A stretch of 64,000 bases of DNA from Phocoena phocoena (GCF_963924675.1 NC_089239.1:5569001-5633000); one strand, 5' to 3'. Shown: positions 25,566 through 38,295, counted from the stretch's first letter. A program made the numbers and translations. Notes: generated by a model from the letters alone, not told the origin.

Positions 25566-25945
25566 AATGCTCCTGTTATGGACTGCAGGCTTGTGTTCCC
25601 CCAAAATTCATGTTTTGAAACCTTAACTTTCAATAGGACGGTATTAGGAGTTGAAGCCTTTGGAAAGTAATTAGGGTTAGATTATGTGTGAGGGTGGGGC
25701 CCTCATGGTGGGATTAATGCTCATACAAAAAGGAAGAGGCACGGGATCCCTCTTCTCTGCTCGCCATCACATGAGCGTACAGGAGATCTGCAAAGTAGGA
25801 AGAGTGGTGTCACCAGCCATCACATCTCCTGTGTCTTGATCTTGAAGTTTCCAGCCTCTAGAAATGTCAGAAATGCATGTTTGTGGTTTAAGCCACCTAG
25901 TCTATGGTATAGTTGTTATAGCCCCAAACTGAAGAAAACCACCCC
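25566..25945 (+). mobile_element. MaLR-type solo LTR (MST/MLT1-like), sense
   Basis: It begins TGTTATGGACTGCAGGCTTG and includes CCCCCAAAATTCATGTTTTG, GGGTGGGGCCCTCATGGTGG, TGTCTTGATCTTGAAGTTTC and a final TTATAGCCCCAAACTGAAGA. These are consensus landmarks of ERVL-MaLR LTRs. It is ancient, with no internal region beside it. Confidence 0.8.
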
Positions 25946-26353
25946 TGAGATTAGGGATAATGCAGGGTTGTTTGCCTTCACTACTTCCAGTCAACATTTT
26001 ACTAGAGTTCTTAGGTAGTGCAAAAGGAAAAAGAATAATAATAAAGGGTATAAATTTTTGAAAGGAAAAATAACCCTATTTCTTTAGTGATCTAACTCTC
26101 TACATAGAAAGTCCTAAAGAATCTCCATTAAGGCAATCCGGACTAATTAAGAGAGTCTAGCAAAGTCACAGGGAAAAAGAAAGATAAGATATTCATTTTC
26201 CCCAAATTGACCTGTAGTTTCAGTGTAATCCCAATCAAAATTCCAGAAGACATTTTGTAGAAATTGATTGTCAAATTCATAAGGAGATGCAAATACCTAG
26301 AAGAGTCAAAGAGTTTTGAAAATTGAAAAAAAGAACAAGGTGAAGAACTTACA

Positions 26354-26550
26354 TTGCTTTTCCTTAAGCGGCCAGATAGTAAATATTTCAGGCTTGTGGG
26401 GCGTATGTTCTGTTGCAGCTACTTCACTCACCCTTTGCAGCGTGAAATCAGCATAGACAAACTATAAACAAATGGGGGTGGCTGTGTTCCACTAAAATAT
26501 TGTTTTACAAACAGGTGGTTATACCATGGGCCATCGTTTGCTGACCCCTG
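26354..26550. mobile_element. hAT-type non-autonomous DNA transposon
   Basis: It runs from GGCCAGATAGTAAATATTTC through GGCTGTGTTCCACTAAAATA to the terminal GTTTGCTGACCCCTG. This is a very common mammalian hAT element. No name is given because I am unsure of the subfamily. It lies inside the old L1. Confidence 0.8.
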
Positions 26551-26906
26551 CTGTGGAGAAACATATCGTGGTTTTGGTATAAGGGTAGGCGTATAGGACA
26601 GTGGAGCACAATAGATGAGAAGTAGACCCAAGTGCTCTTGCCACAATTATTATCCACAAAGGTGCTAAGGCCTTTGAAAAGTAAAGAATGATCTCTTCAT
26701 CAAATGATGGAAGAAGATGGGATTTCCACATGGAATAAAAAGGGAATTGACCCTTATTCCAAAAACATGAATTAAAGCATAGTCAAGGCTAAACATAAAA
26801 TTTCTAGTAGGGGACTTGGAGACACCACATTAATGAGCCACAAGCCTGTGAAGAGATGTTCAACATCATTAATCACCCAAGAGCTGCGAATTAAAACCTC
26901 AGTGAG

Positions 26907-27119
26907 GGGGCTTCCCTGGTGGCGCAGTGGTTGAGAGTCCGCCTGCCGATGCAGGGGACACGGGTTCGTGCCCTGGTCCGGGAGGATCCCACATGCCACG
27001 GAGCGGCTGGGCCCATGAGCCATGGCCGCTGAGCCTGCGCGTCCGGAGCCTGTGCCCCGCAGCAGGAGAGGCCGCAACAGTGAGAGGCCCGCGTACCACA
27101 AGAAAAAAAAAAAAAAAAA
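26907..27119 (+). mobile_element. CHR SINE, sense, intact
   Basis: It starts GGGGCTTCCCTGGTGGCGCA, has a B-box-like GGTTCGTGCCC and ends in a poly-A run of about 20. The exact target-site duplication AAAACCTCAGTGAG occurs at 26893-26906 and 27120-27133. Its reverse complement gives false open frames. Confidence 0.97.
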
Positions 27120-28104
27120 AAAACCTCAGTGAGATCTCAGTACAGACTGACAAGAATGCATGCAATGCAAAAGATTGACAATACCAAATACAGGCAAGAA
27201 TGTGGAGCAATTGTCATTCTTATTAGTTCTTGGAGAAAAAGCAGAATGATCAAACTACTTTAGAAAGTAATCTGGAACTTTTGTACTACTTTACACGTAT
27301 ACAAGTATCATGCAGATCAGGTTTTCCAATTCTAAGTAACCAAGAAAGAATGAAAGACTATAACTGCCCAAAGACCTGTCCATGAATATTCATAGCCACT
27401 ATATTTACAATAGCGAAGATGATTAAATAATCCAAAGGATCATCAATAGTTAAATGTATAAACAAACTGTTTTGTGTTTCTAAAATGGCACACTTCGTAG
27501 CAATAAAAACAAATGGATCAGTAATAATCACAGCAACACAGATGTGTGCTGAGTGAAAGAAGCCAGATATAGAAGAAGACATGCAATATGATTCCACTTG
27601 TGTGAAATTCTAGGGTAAGTTATTGTAACCTATGGTGAGAGAAAGCAGATGGCTGGTTGCCTTGAGACTTGTAGGCTGTTAACTTGGAAGAGGGTGATGG
27701 AAACATTATTTATTTTAGTGATGGAAAGGGTTGCATGGGTGTAAATATTGCTACCAGTTCACGTAACTTTATTCTTAAAATAGATGCATTTTATTGAGGG
27801 TAGGCCACAATAAAGTTAATATAAATAAGTACAAGTACAAAAAGGATGATAAATAGAGGTAACATTAGGGGGAAAGTTAATGGGAATTTGTTTAGCTTGA
27901 AGGTTGGGGTGAGGGACCAAGAGGAAGGTTTTCAGAGGAAGGAACAAGGATTCTCCCTCATTTCAGTAACTTTTTTAGAGGATTCTAATTCTCAAGATTA
28001 TAAGGTGAAAGCTTCTGATTTGTTCCTAACATTTTCATAATCTCACCAGCTTATTTACTCAGTGGGCATCAATCCTCTTATTTCTCTAATATCTATAGCT
28101 TTAT

Positions 28105-28197
28105 GTATTTGTATATGTATCTACCACCTAACTATCTATCTACCTATATCTCTCTATCTGTCTGTGTATCTATCTATAACTCTGTATGTGTGTGTGT

Positions 28198-28229
<32 letters not shown>

Positions 28230-28245
28230 CTGTATGTATATAATT
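28105..28245. repeat. TCTA/(TG)n microsatellite tract
   Basis: TATC-type tetranucleotide repeats are followed by about 20 TG units broken by one TATG. It ends about 90 bp upstream of the ADAM exon at 28323, so length changes there could alter the splice-site region. Confidence 0.9.
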
Positions 28246-28322
28246 ATATAATGTACCTGATAATTACAAACAATGTAAAATTTTTTAAATGTTTTATTTA
28301 ATTCATGTTCTCTGTTTTGCAG

Positions 28323-28385
28323 AAAAATTCTGGTGTGCTGTTGAAAAGAGTTCTGAAAATACAAGTCATTATGGATAAAGCCTTG
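28323..28385 (+). CDS. ADAM5: ADAM exon, prodomain/metalloprotease junction (63 bp)
   Basis: The acceptor is TCTGTTTTGCAG and the donor is GCCTTG|GTATGC. It has 21 codons, phase 0 at both ends: KNSGVLLKRVLKIQVIMDKAL. This matches the start of the ADAM metalloprotease domain, where family members read ...LPQYLEIYIIVEKAL and the next exon continues YDYMG. A 63-bp exon is normal here. The expected following exon was not found before 37035. Confidence 0.82.
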
Positions 28386-29069
28386 GTATGCATTATTGAT
28401 GTATTTCATTGTATCTTTTTTGTATTTAAATTGAAAGGGGACATGTAAAAGAATCTTTATTTGCAATGCAGATATATGTCACTCTGTTCAAAATCTGTAT
28501 CTCAGTATAGCAGTACATAAAAAATGTTGTCAGTTGCCTTTCCATTGGCATGGGGGAATCAATACCAATATTTATTAGAAAGAATGTAAAACTTCATATA
28601 TAAGGGAGGATTGTATTGCACTGTAATCTATTGTATTATAACTAGTTGCATATACTTCTGGATCCACCCAAAATTGTGGTGAAACTCTTCCTTAAGTCAA
28701 TTTCCATTTTAAAATAAGCTATTTCATTTATTACTCAATTGAAGATCCTTTTATTAAATACTATCTTTTATAAGATTATTTTATGCTGTGTAACTGCTTG
28801 GGTTCTCTGTTGGAAATTCCATTTTTAAAAAATAGGAAGAATAATTCATAGGAACATATTTGATTATGAAACTTTTTGTTTATACAATTAGTTTTAGCAA
28901 AAACTTATGGGCAGGCAGCAAGTTAATGAAAAAACTTGCTTTGTCCATTATCACTAGTAATTTTGTATAAGTCTCTCAATGAGTTTCATGATGTTCTAGG
29001 TTTTTTGCATAAAAGGAAATATTCAGATCTTTAAATAGTTTTTATAAAAGTATTAACAGGAAATAATGA
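28386..29069. other. Intron, expected ADAM exon not found
   Basis: AT-rich unique-looking DNA. It was searched by eye in all sense frames for the family exon beginning YDYMG; none is present. Confidence 0.6.
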
Positions 29070-29569
29070 TATGATACTAGCTCTGGGACCCCTGGGCCCT
29101 GCAACCAGACTCCAGGACCCAGCTCTGCCTACCAGTAGACTGGCAGGAACCCCAGGACTTGGCTTCACCCACCAGTGGGAGGGCTACAGCCCTGGAGTCT
29201 TCTGGACCTTGACTCCATACAGCAGTGAGCCAGCACTATCCCCAGAACCCCCTGGAATTTCACAGTCAGCTGCCTTATGACCTGGTCCTGACAACCAGCA
29301 GCTGGCAGCCTGTGCCTGAGGCAGCAGTGGCAACCACCTGAACCAGGAGCCAAGAAAGCCCACCAGACTTCCCACATAGTCAGCCTGCCACAACAGGAAG
29401 ACCCACACAGCCCACATTGGGGAATGACTAGAGTCTATACCACAGGTGAAGAGAGTGGAGAATGCTGCTGGAACACACAGGAGGTCTTCTGCAAAAGGCC
29501 ACTCTCCAGCATTAGGAAACACAACCAACTTATCAGGTACATAAACATACAAATACTAACTTAGGCAAA

Positions 29570-30400
29570 ATGAGGCTACAGAGGAACACATTCCAGATGG
29601 AGGAACAAGATCAAAGCCCACAAGAAGATCTAAGTGAAGTGGAGATAGGCAACATACTTGAGAAAGAGGTCAGGGTAGTGCTCATAAAGATGATCAAAGA
29701 ACTTGGCAGAAGAATGGATGCACAGAGCAAGATGTCAGAAGTTTTAAGCAAAAAGTTAGAAAATATAAAGAATGACCAAACATAGATGAAGAATACAATA
29801 GCTGAAATGAAAAATACACTAGAAGTAATCAATAGTAGACTAAATGATACAGAAGAATAGATCAATGAGCTGGAAGACAGAGTAATGGAAATTACAGATG
29901 TGGAACAGGAAAAAGAATGAAAGGAAATGAGGACTGTTTAAGAGACCATTGGGACAACATCAAGCACACTAATACTTGCATTTTAGGGGTCCCAGAAGGA
30001 GAAGAGAGAGAGAGAGAAAGGAACAGAAAACATATTTGAAGACATAATAGCTGAAAACTTCCCTCACATGGGGAATGAAACAGATATCCAGATCCAGGAA
30101 GCCCAGAAAGTCAATATAGGATTAACCCAAAGATGAACATACCAAAACATATAGTAATAAAAATGACAAAAATTAAAGATGAAAAGAGAATATTGAAAGC
30201 AGGAAAAGGAAAATAAAAAATAACATAAAAAGGAATTCCCATAAGGCTATCAGCTGACTTTTCAGCAGTAACTCTGCAGTCCAGAAGGGAGTGGCACAAT
30301 ATATTTAACGTGTTGAAAGTGAAAAACCTACAACCAAGAATACAGTACACAGCAAGGCTCTCATTCAAATTTGATACAGGGATCCAAATCTATACAGACA
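29570..30400 (+). pseudogene. L1 ORF1 remnant
   Basis: ATG at 29570 opens a frame with the L1 ORF1 signature E-I-G-N-[IL]-x-[ED]-K-E-x-R-V, then IKMIKELGRRMDAQSK. A TAG stops it at 29783. The following text still reads as coiled-coil ORF1 (EINELEDRVMEI-like at about 29865), with further stops. ORF1p is the RNA-binding chaperone of L1; nothing functional can be made here. Confidence 0.8.
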
Positions 30401-31338
30401 AGCAAAACCTAAAATAGTTCAGCAACACAAAACCAGTGTTACAAGTAATGTCAAAACAATTTTGCTAAGAAAAAAGCCAGGTCCAAAAACTGGAAACATA
30501 AAAATTATGAAAGAAAAAAGCTCACTAGTAAAAGCAAACATACAGTAAAAGTAGGATATCATTTCACATGCAAAGATGGAAGGAAGGTTAAAAGACTTAT
30601 GTCTTTTAACAAAGTCACCTGTATCCAGAATAAGGAGATACATAAAGCAATTAGATGTAAAATGAGATATTAAAAGCAGTGATTGTGAGGGGAGGAGAGT
30701 ATTCATGCATGGTTGTTAAAATGTATTTGAAATTAAGAGATCAGCAACTTAAAACAGTCATTCATATCTATATATCTATATCTTTATAAAAACCTCACAG
30801 TAACTGCAAACCAAAAACCTATACTAGACACACACACAAAAGTAAAAGGAATCCAAACATAACACTAAAGATAGTCTTCAAATCATATGAAAAGGGAACA
30901 AAAGAAGAAGAAAGGAACAAAAAAGACTTATAAAAACAAGTCCAAATCAATTAGCAAAATGGAAATGAGAACACACATATCAATAATTACTTTAAATGTA
31001 ATTATTGGCGCCAATAAAGAAAGAAATAGAGTGGTTGAATAGATACAAAAACAAGACCCGTATGGCCTGAAAGACTCTCACTCCAGATCTAAAGACACAC
31101 AGACTGAAAGGGAGGGGATGGAAAAAGGTATTCCATGCAAAAGGAAATCAAAAGAAAGACAGATTAGACATACTTATATCTGACAAAATAGTTTTTAAAA
31201 AGGGACTGTTACAAGAGACAAAGAAGGACACTGCATAATGATCAAGGCATCAATCCAAAAAAAAAGATGTATCAATTGTACATATACATGCACCCAGCAT
31301 GGGAGCACCTCAATCTGTAAAGCAAATATCAATGGACA

Positions 31339-31549
31339 GGGCTTCCCTGGTGGCGCAGTGGTTGAGAGTCTGCCTGCCGATGCAGGGGACACAGGTTCGT
31401 GTCCCGGTCTGGGAAGATCCCATATGCCGCGGAGCGGCTGGGCCCATGAGCCATGGCCGCTGAGCCTGTGCGTCTGGAGCCTGTGCTCCTCAACGGGAGA
31501 GGCCACAGCAGTGAGAGGCCCACGTACCGCAAAAAAAAAAAAAAAAAAA
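31339..31549 (+). mobile_element. CHR SINE, sense, inside the L1 ORF2
   Basis: GGGCTTCCCTGGTGGCGCAG to a poly-A tail. The exact duplication AATATCAATGGACA occurs at 31325-31338 and about 31550-31563. It postdates the L1. The 187-codon minus-strand frame at 31195-31758 is a chimera of this SINE and antisense ORF2, not a gene. Confidence 0.97.
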
Positions 31550-34500
31550 AATATCAATGGACATAAAGGGAGAAATTGACAGTAACACAATAACAGTAGG
31601 CAATTTAGCGCCCCACTTGCATCAGTGAACAGATCATCCAGACAGAAAATCCGTAAGGAATCAAAGGCCTTAAGTGACACATTTGACCAAATGGATACAT
31701 TGGTCATTCCATCCAAAAGCTGCAGGATGCACATTCTTTTCAATTGCACATGGCACATTGTACAGGATAGATCACGTGCTAGACTATAAAACGAGCCTCG
31801 GTAAATCTGAGAAAATTGAATTCATATCAAGCATTTTTTCTGACCACAATGCTATGAGACTAGAAATGAACTACAAGAAAACTACTGCAAAAGACCCCCA
31901 GACACATGGAGGCTACATAATATGCTACTAAGCAACCAATGGGTCACTGTAAAACCAAAGAGGAAATAAAAACTTCCTGGAGACAAATGAAAAGCAAAAC
32001 ACAGTGATCCAAAAATCTGAGACACAGCAAAAGCAATTCTAAGAGGGAGGTTTATAGAGACACTAGCTTGTCTCAGGAAACAAGAAAAATCTCAAACAAT
32101 TTAACCTTACAGCCAAGGGAATTAGTAAAAGAAGAACAAATAAAACTCAAAATTAGTAGAAGGAAAGAAAGCATAAGGAGAACAGAAGAGAAATAAATGA
32201 AATAGGTATAAAAGAACAACAGAAAAGACCAATGAAACTAAGAGCTGAATCTTTGAAAAGGTAAACAAAATTGATAAAACTTTAGGCAGACTCATCAAGG
32301 AAAAGGAGAGAGGGCCCATATCAGTACAATCAGAAATGAAAGAGGAGAAGTTACAACTGACACCACAGAAATACAAAAGATCATAAGAGACTACAGTGAA
32401 CAACTGTATGCCAATAAAATGTACAACCTAGAAGACATGGACAAATTCTTAAAAATGTTCAGTCTCCCAAGACTGAACCAGGAAGAAATAGAAAATAAGA
32501 ACAGAACAATTGCCATTAATTAATTTGAATCAGTAATTTTTAAACTCCCAGCAAACAAAAGTCCAGGACCAGATGGCTTCACAGGTGAATTCTGCCAAAC
32601 AGTTAAGAGAAGAGTTAGCATCTATTCTGCTCAAACGATTCCACAAAATTGGAGAGGAAGGGACCCTTCTGAACTTATTCTGTGAGAACAACATCACCCT
32701 GGTATGAAAACCAGACAAAGATATCACAAAAAAGGAAAATTACAGGCCAATACCACTGATGGACATAGATGCAAAAGTCCTCAACAAAATATTAGCAAAC
32801 CAATTCCAACAAGGCATTAAAAGGATCATACACCATGATTAAGTGGAATTTATCCCAGGGATGCAAGGATTTTTCAATATCCACCCAAAAAATCAGTGTG
32901 TTACACCTACAGATAGCCAACAGCCACATAAAAAAACAGATGTTCATCTCAATAGATGCGGAAAAAGCTTTTGACAAAATACAACCTCCATTTATGAGAA
33001 AATCTCTCCAGAAAGGGGGCATAGAGGGAACATACCTCAACATAATAGAGCTCATATAGCACAAACCCACAGCTAACATAATACTTAATGGTGAAAAGCT
33101 GAAAGCACTTCCTCTAAGATCAGGAACAAGACAAGCATGTCCTTGCTCACAACTTTTATTCCACATAGTATTAGAAGTCCTTGCCACAGCAATCAGGCAA
33201 GAAAAAGAAATCAAATGAATCCAACTTGGATAGGAAGAAGTAAAATAGTCACTGTTTGCAGATGACATGATACTACGCATAGAAAATCCTAAAGACACCG
33301 CCAAAAACTAGGAGAGCTCATTGATGTATTTCATAAAGTTTCTGGATGCAAAATTAATATACAGAAATCAGTTGCATTTCTATAGACTAACAGTGAACTA
33401 TCAGAAGGAAAAATTAAGAAAACTATCTCATTTTACCACTACATCGAAAAGAATACTCCCTAGGAATAAATCTAATTGAGGAGGTGAAAAACCTGTACAC
33501 AAACAGATGGAAACATACACTGTTTCCATAGATTGGAGGAATTACTATTGTTAAAATGACCATACTACCCAAGGCAATCTACAGATTCAATGTAATCTCT
33601 ATCAAAATACCAATGGCATTTTTCACAAAACTAGAACAAATAATTCTAAAGTTTGTATGGAAACACATAAGACTGCGAATAGCCAAAGCAGTGCTGAGGA
33701 AGAAGAACAGAGAAAGGCATCACACTCCCTGACTGTAGACTATACCACAAATCTGCAGTAATCAAAATAGTATGATACAGGAACAAAAACAGACACATAG
33801 ATCACTGGAAGAGAATAAAGAGCCCAGAAATAAACTCATGCACTTATGGTCAATTAATCTACAACAAAAGAGGCAAGAATATACAATGGAGGAAAAAAAC
33901 AGTCTTTTCAATAAGTGGCGCTGGGAAAACAGGACAGCTACATGTAAAGGACTGAAATTAGAACATTTTCTCACACAATATAGAAAACTAAACTCACAAT
34001 GGATTAAAGACTTCATGTAAGGCAGGAGAGCATAATACTCCTAGAAGAAAATATAGGCAGAAAACTCTTTGTCGTAAATCATAGCAATGTTTTTTTGTTT
34101 TGTTTCATTTTCATTTTTTTCATCTGTCTCCTTGGGCAAAGAAAACAAAAGAAAAAAATAAACAAATGGTCCCTAATTAAAACTTAAAAGCTTTTGCCCA
34201 CCAAAGGAAACCATAAACAAATATAAAGTGAACCTACTGAATGGGAGAAAATAGTTGCAAATTATATGACTGATAAAGGGTTAACATCCAAAATATATAA
34301 ATAACTCATACAACTCAATATCAAAAAACAACTCGATTAAAAAAAAATGGGATAGACATTTTTTCCCAAGAAGACCTGCAGATGGCCAACAGGCACATGA
34401 AAAGATACTCAACATCACTGATTATCAGAGAAATGCAAGTCAGAACCACAATGAGATGTCACCTCACACCTATCAGAATGGCTATCATCAAAAAGGCCAC

Positions 34501-34795
34501 AAATAACAAATGTGGTTAAAAAGGAACACTTGTACACCTGTTAGAGGGACTGTAAATTGATGTAACCACTGTAGAAAACAGTATGGCGGTTCCTCAAAAA
34601 ATTAAAAATAGAACTAACATATGATGCAGCAATTATACTCCTGGGTATATATTTGAAAAAAATGAAAATATTAATAGGAAACATACATGCACCCCAGTGT
34701 TCATAGCAGCGTTATTTACAATAACCAAGGTATGGAAACTACCTAAATACCCATCAACATATGAATGGATAAAGATGTGATACACACATGCACGT

Positions 34796-34797
<2 letters not shown>

Positions 34798-34829
<32 letters not shown>
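34798..34829. repeat. (CA)n microsatellite in L1
   Basis: About 15 CA units after CACGTGCG, inside the ORF2 end. Confidence 0.95.
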
Positions 34830-34830
<1 letters not shown>

Positions 34831-35280
34831 GGAATACTACTCAGCCATTAAAAGTAATGAAATTTTGCCATTTGCAACAGGATGGATAAACTTGGAGGCT
34901 CTGTTATGCTAAGTGAAATAAGTCACAGGGAGAAAGATAAATATGTATGATACCATTTATATATGGTATCTAAAAAATAAAGGAAACTAGGAATATAACA
35001 AAAATGTAACAGACTCACAGATATAGAGAATAAAGTAGTGGTTACCATTGGGAAAAGGGAATGGGGAGCGGCACAATAGAGGTAGGGATTCAGATGTATC
35101 CACCATTATGTATAAAGCAAATAAGCTACAAGGATATATTGCACAACACAGGGAATATAGCCAATATTTTATAACAACTATAAGTGAAGTATAACCTTTA
35201 AAAATCGTGTGTCACTGTGATGTACATCTGTACCTTATATAATATTGTACGTCAACTACACTTCAATAATATATTTTTTT

Positions 35281-37034
35281 AAATGTAAACATTTCATCAG
35301 TAAAATCCTGTGTAACCCCGTGATATTATTGTAGTCTGTCTTATTTCTTCTTGTGTAATCAACCACAAAATAAATTATTTTACATTAAATATCCAATTGT
35401 TGTTTAAAGAAATTAAGGAAAGGAAAAACATATTTCATATTTACTATTTCCAAACTCTACATTTCTTCTCCTTCTCACAGGTTGGTTTTTCTGATATTTC
35501 TGTTTAACCTGTAGTAATTCATTTGAATTCAGTTTTTGTTCATCTGAAAGTATCTTTATTTTATCTCTGTTTTTAAATATTGTATTTGGAAACAGAGGAA
35601 TAGGAATAATAAAAAGAACAGCTATATTCTCTCTACTCAGATTTATTAATACTATTTCCCTTTATAACTTGTGCTGTCTCCATGTAAAAGTAAGTTGTAA
35701 ATTGCATTTGTAGCTTTTTTTTCAGTGTGCATTTACATAGAATAAGATCATATATATCCACAATCAAGTTATCCATCTAAGTAAAAATAACATCATTGAA
35801 ATACTTTTTATCAAGTTTACAATCAAGTTTACTTGATTGCATTGTGTTTGGATGATGTGAGCTAAGTGATACTGTGTTTTATATTCCAATGTTTTATGGC
35901 CTAATATGAGTCAATTTATATAAAAGTTTCAGGTATACTTTAAAAATATCCCTCTCATTTTTTATATAAGCTTGTATATATGCATATATCAAAGCTTGCT
36001 TGAGTTTTTAAAACCTTTAATATTTTTGCTGTAAATTTGCTGCTTGTAAATTTGTCAGCTTGAGCTATTAATGATTATGAGAACTATGTAAAAATCCCTC
36101 ACTATGATTGTAATTTTCTATATCTAAATTTGTTAAATTATATATGTGTGTGTGTATATATATATATATATGTATATATATAGTTGCTCTACCATTAATT
36201 ATAAGTAAGCTTAGAAATATGTGTACACACAAAATTAGAAATGTTTCAGTGAAAAATGCTGTGATTTTTTTCCCTTGAATGAAGACATGTTCTTGAAATT
36301 GTTCACTATGTAGTGCTCAGAGCTCTGTGTTTAGAAAGTACATGTTTTTCTCCAGGATATACAGTCATGTTGTCTTATGGGAATGAAGACAAAAGATGGC
36401 AACACAGCTGAGCAGGCAAAAAAGACTTAGGAGTTTAGTTAGAGATTTGAGTCCTGGTTCTTACCCTTATTAGTTATGCAGTCTTGGAACCTTAACTTTT
36501 GATCCTAAATAACTACATGCATAAAGAAGAAGATACTCATCACCATCACATTTTAATATGTAATGTCCCTAGGCTTAAATCTAGAACTCACTAAGCATGT
36601 GATAAGTCTTAATTCTGCTTTTGTCCTTTCACTTGAGCACTGCATTATTTTAACATTTTTATACCCATTGAAACGTGGTAGTTTAGTCATTTTTATTAGT
36701 GATTAAAAAACAAAATTTGCCTTTCGGTATGATTATATGGGCTCTGAGGTGGCACTTGCATCTAAGAAAGTTGTCCATATCTTTAGTCTCATCAACACTG
36801 TGAGTATTTATGTTTCATATTTAAATAAGAAACATTCATATTAATACAGTAGCATTGTTTGAATAAATAGCATATGCACTTTTATAAACTATATATTCCT
36901 ACCAACTAGCTTCTTCCACCGATGGATTTCATCTCTAAAAATTAGTAAATCGAATATATTAGCATTACATAGAGAGATATAGTGTTATATTTATGATTAC
37001 CTAAAACCATATATCATGTATCTTCTGTTTTCAG
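35281..37034. other. Intron, AT-rich, with TG/TA tract and a MIR-like patch
   Basis: There is a TG then TA run at about 36145-36182. The stretch 36435-36610 (GAGTCCTGGTTCTTACCCTT, ATTAGTTATGCAGTCTTGG) looks like a decayed MIR. The missing ADAM exon was not seen here. The string TTATGGGAATGAAG near 36375 gives only a weak YGNE match without splice sites. Confidence 0.5.
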
Positions 37035-37201
37035 ATGTATTCTCAGCATAAAGTGTTGGTTACATTAACTTCTCTGGAGCTCTGGTCAGATCAAAATAAG
37101 ATTTCAACTAATGGGGATGCTAATGAAGTTCTACAAAGATTTGTGTCATGGAGAGAAAAATTTTTATTTCAAAGGTCCCATGATATGGCATACTTATTAA
37201 T
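37035..37201 (+). CDS. ADAM5: ADAM exon, metalloprotease-like domain (167 bp)
   Basis: The acceptor is TTCTGTTTTCAG and the donor is TTAAT|GTAAGT. It starts in phase 0 and ends two bases into a codon. It encodes MYSQHKVLVTLTSLELWSDQ, then NKISTNGDANEVLQRFVSW and RSHDMAYLL. The motif L[ST]SLE[LI]WS[DN]xN[KQ]I, followed by a Leu-rich helix and HD.A.LL, is diagnostic of the ADAM/reprolysin fold. The length of 167 bp equals the standard exon of the family. Its first residues correspond to MFTQFK of ADAM18, which implies a separate exon just upstream that is not seen here. Confidence 0.92.
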
Positions 37202-38295
37202 GTAAGTGATTTATTTTCATTGGTATAAAGTTTATCAAATTACTTGTAAGTTAACCATCAAAATTATATACAAAATTTATTATTTATGATGACAAGACAT
37301 CTCAAAAATAGATTATGTGGGTACTGTGTTGGCAAAATGCAAGCTGTAAAACTCTAATAAAATGTAAGACACGAAAGCATTGTAGGCCATTATCCTCAGA
37401 GTGGGCTGCTTACCTATGGAAGTTTAAAGAACTGATAATATGGAAAGCCTCGGGAAAACATAGGGCCTCTATGGTTTTAAAGATTTTCTCAGAGGTAGAT
37501 AATTGAAACCAGCATTTTAACATTAAATAAAGCATACATTAGTTAACAGAATGCAATAATTGCATGTAAAGCTGGTTACACTGGACAACATAAGTATGGT
37601 AATGTGGTGACCTACTGGTACTTCTATCCTGACCTAAGGTGTAGCTGTTTAACTGCTTGCACTGTAACTGTCACGAGTCTTTATATACATTTTTATTTTA
37701 CTAGTTTGATTATTTTCGATGGAAAAAACAGAAACACAATTCTGAAGATCTTAAGCAATATGGAATATATTTATGAATCTCTGGGTGTCTCTGTAGAATT
37801 TAAGGTCAGGCTTGGGGATGGAGGAGCAGCATTAACTAAGGACTGAAATGTGTGAGGACACAATACATCCCATCTCTCTTTTTCCTAGTGACTGTGCTGC
37901 ATATTGTCTTTCTCATTCTGTCCTCCAATCCAGCACTTTTCATGCAGTCTAAGGTTTTACCTGCGAATCATGGCAGTAATCTACCCTGACTTTTATGTCT
38001 TTGCATCATATCCATCCAGTGTTGACAACAGTGGTGATTAATTTCTGAAAGGATTAGGCACTGCTGGATTTTAAGCTGTGTATCATACGATGCTAAAGTT
38101 GCCTTTAGAACTTAATTTTGTAGGCACCGTGGGAGATTACCCAAATACAAAATGATTGAAAGCATTAGACATGATACATAATATTCATGTCTAAAAGAAA
38201 GCAGCAGCATTATTGAGGAATCCAATTCTTAAAAGATCATTAAGTTTTTAAAAATTTAAAGTGCGTTTATCCACAAGAAAAATTTTATTATTTAG
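37202..38295. other. Intron, no feature seen
   Basis: Unique-looking AT-rich DNA between two ADAM exons. Short open frames (37315-37506, 37604-37846) show no family. Confidence 0.5.

Larger units (their letters stand above)
26090..27800 (+). mobile_element. Old sense L1, end of ORF2 and 3'UTR, carrying two insertions
   Basis: Decayed ORF2 and 3' text: GTAATCCCAATCAAAATTCC, GGACAGTGGAGCACAATAGA, AGCCTGTGAAGAGATGTTCA, ACATGCAATATGATTCCACT. The hAT element at 26354 and the CHR SINE at 26907 split it. Confidence 0.75.
30960..34830 (+). pseudogene. L1 ORF2 remnant (endonuclease and reverse transcriptase)
   Basis: It starts around MRTHISIITLNV. The endonuclease motif FSDHNAM lies at about 31836-31856. 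The RT catalytic motif [11 protein letters not shown] lies at about 33245-33280. The C-terminal WNTTQP-like region passes a CA microsatellite at about 34790. Many stops interrupt it, and a CHR SINE at 31339 splits the endonuclease part. The 85- and 74-codon frames here are pieces of it. Confidence 0.85.
29070..35280 (+). mobile_element. Near-full-length sense L1, dead
   Basis: It has a 5'UTR from about 29070 (GC-rich, CTCTGGGACCCCTGGGCCCT), an ORF1 remnant from 29570, a spacer near 30420-30960, an ORF2 remnant from about 30960, and a 3'UTR ending at about 35275. The total is about 6.2 kb including a SINE of about 210 bp. ORF1 and ORF2 both carry early stops and shifts, so it cannot move itself. 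It lies in the interval where an ADAM exon is missing and in the same direction as the gene, so its A-rich strand and poly-A signals lie in the pre-mRNA. Confidence 0.9.

Noticed and set aside
26907..27000. tRNA gene (A-box and B-box-like motifs)
   Set aside because: It is the tRNA-derived head of a CHR SINE, with tail and target-site duplication; no cloverleaf is intact. The same applies to the other SINE copies.
28105..28245. TATC/TG tract as a possible CRISPR-like or tandem gene array
   Set aside because: It is simple microsatellite DNA, and CRISPR arrays do not occur in animal genomes.
31195..31758. 187-codon minus-strand open frame
   Set aside because: It spans antisense L1 ORF2, the CHR SINE and antisense ORF2 again, so it is an accidental chimera.
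36360..36420. Possible remnant of the missing ADAM exon (TTATGGGAATGAAG, weak YGNED match)
   Set aside because: There is no acceptor or donor in phase, a stop follows within 12 codons, and similarity beyond four residues is absent.
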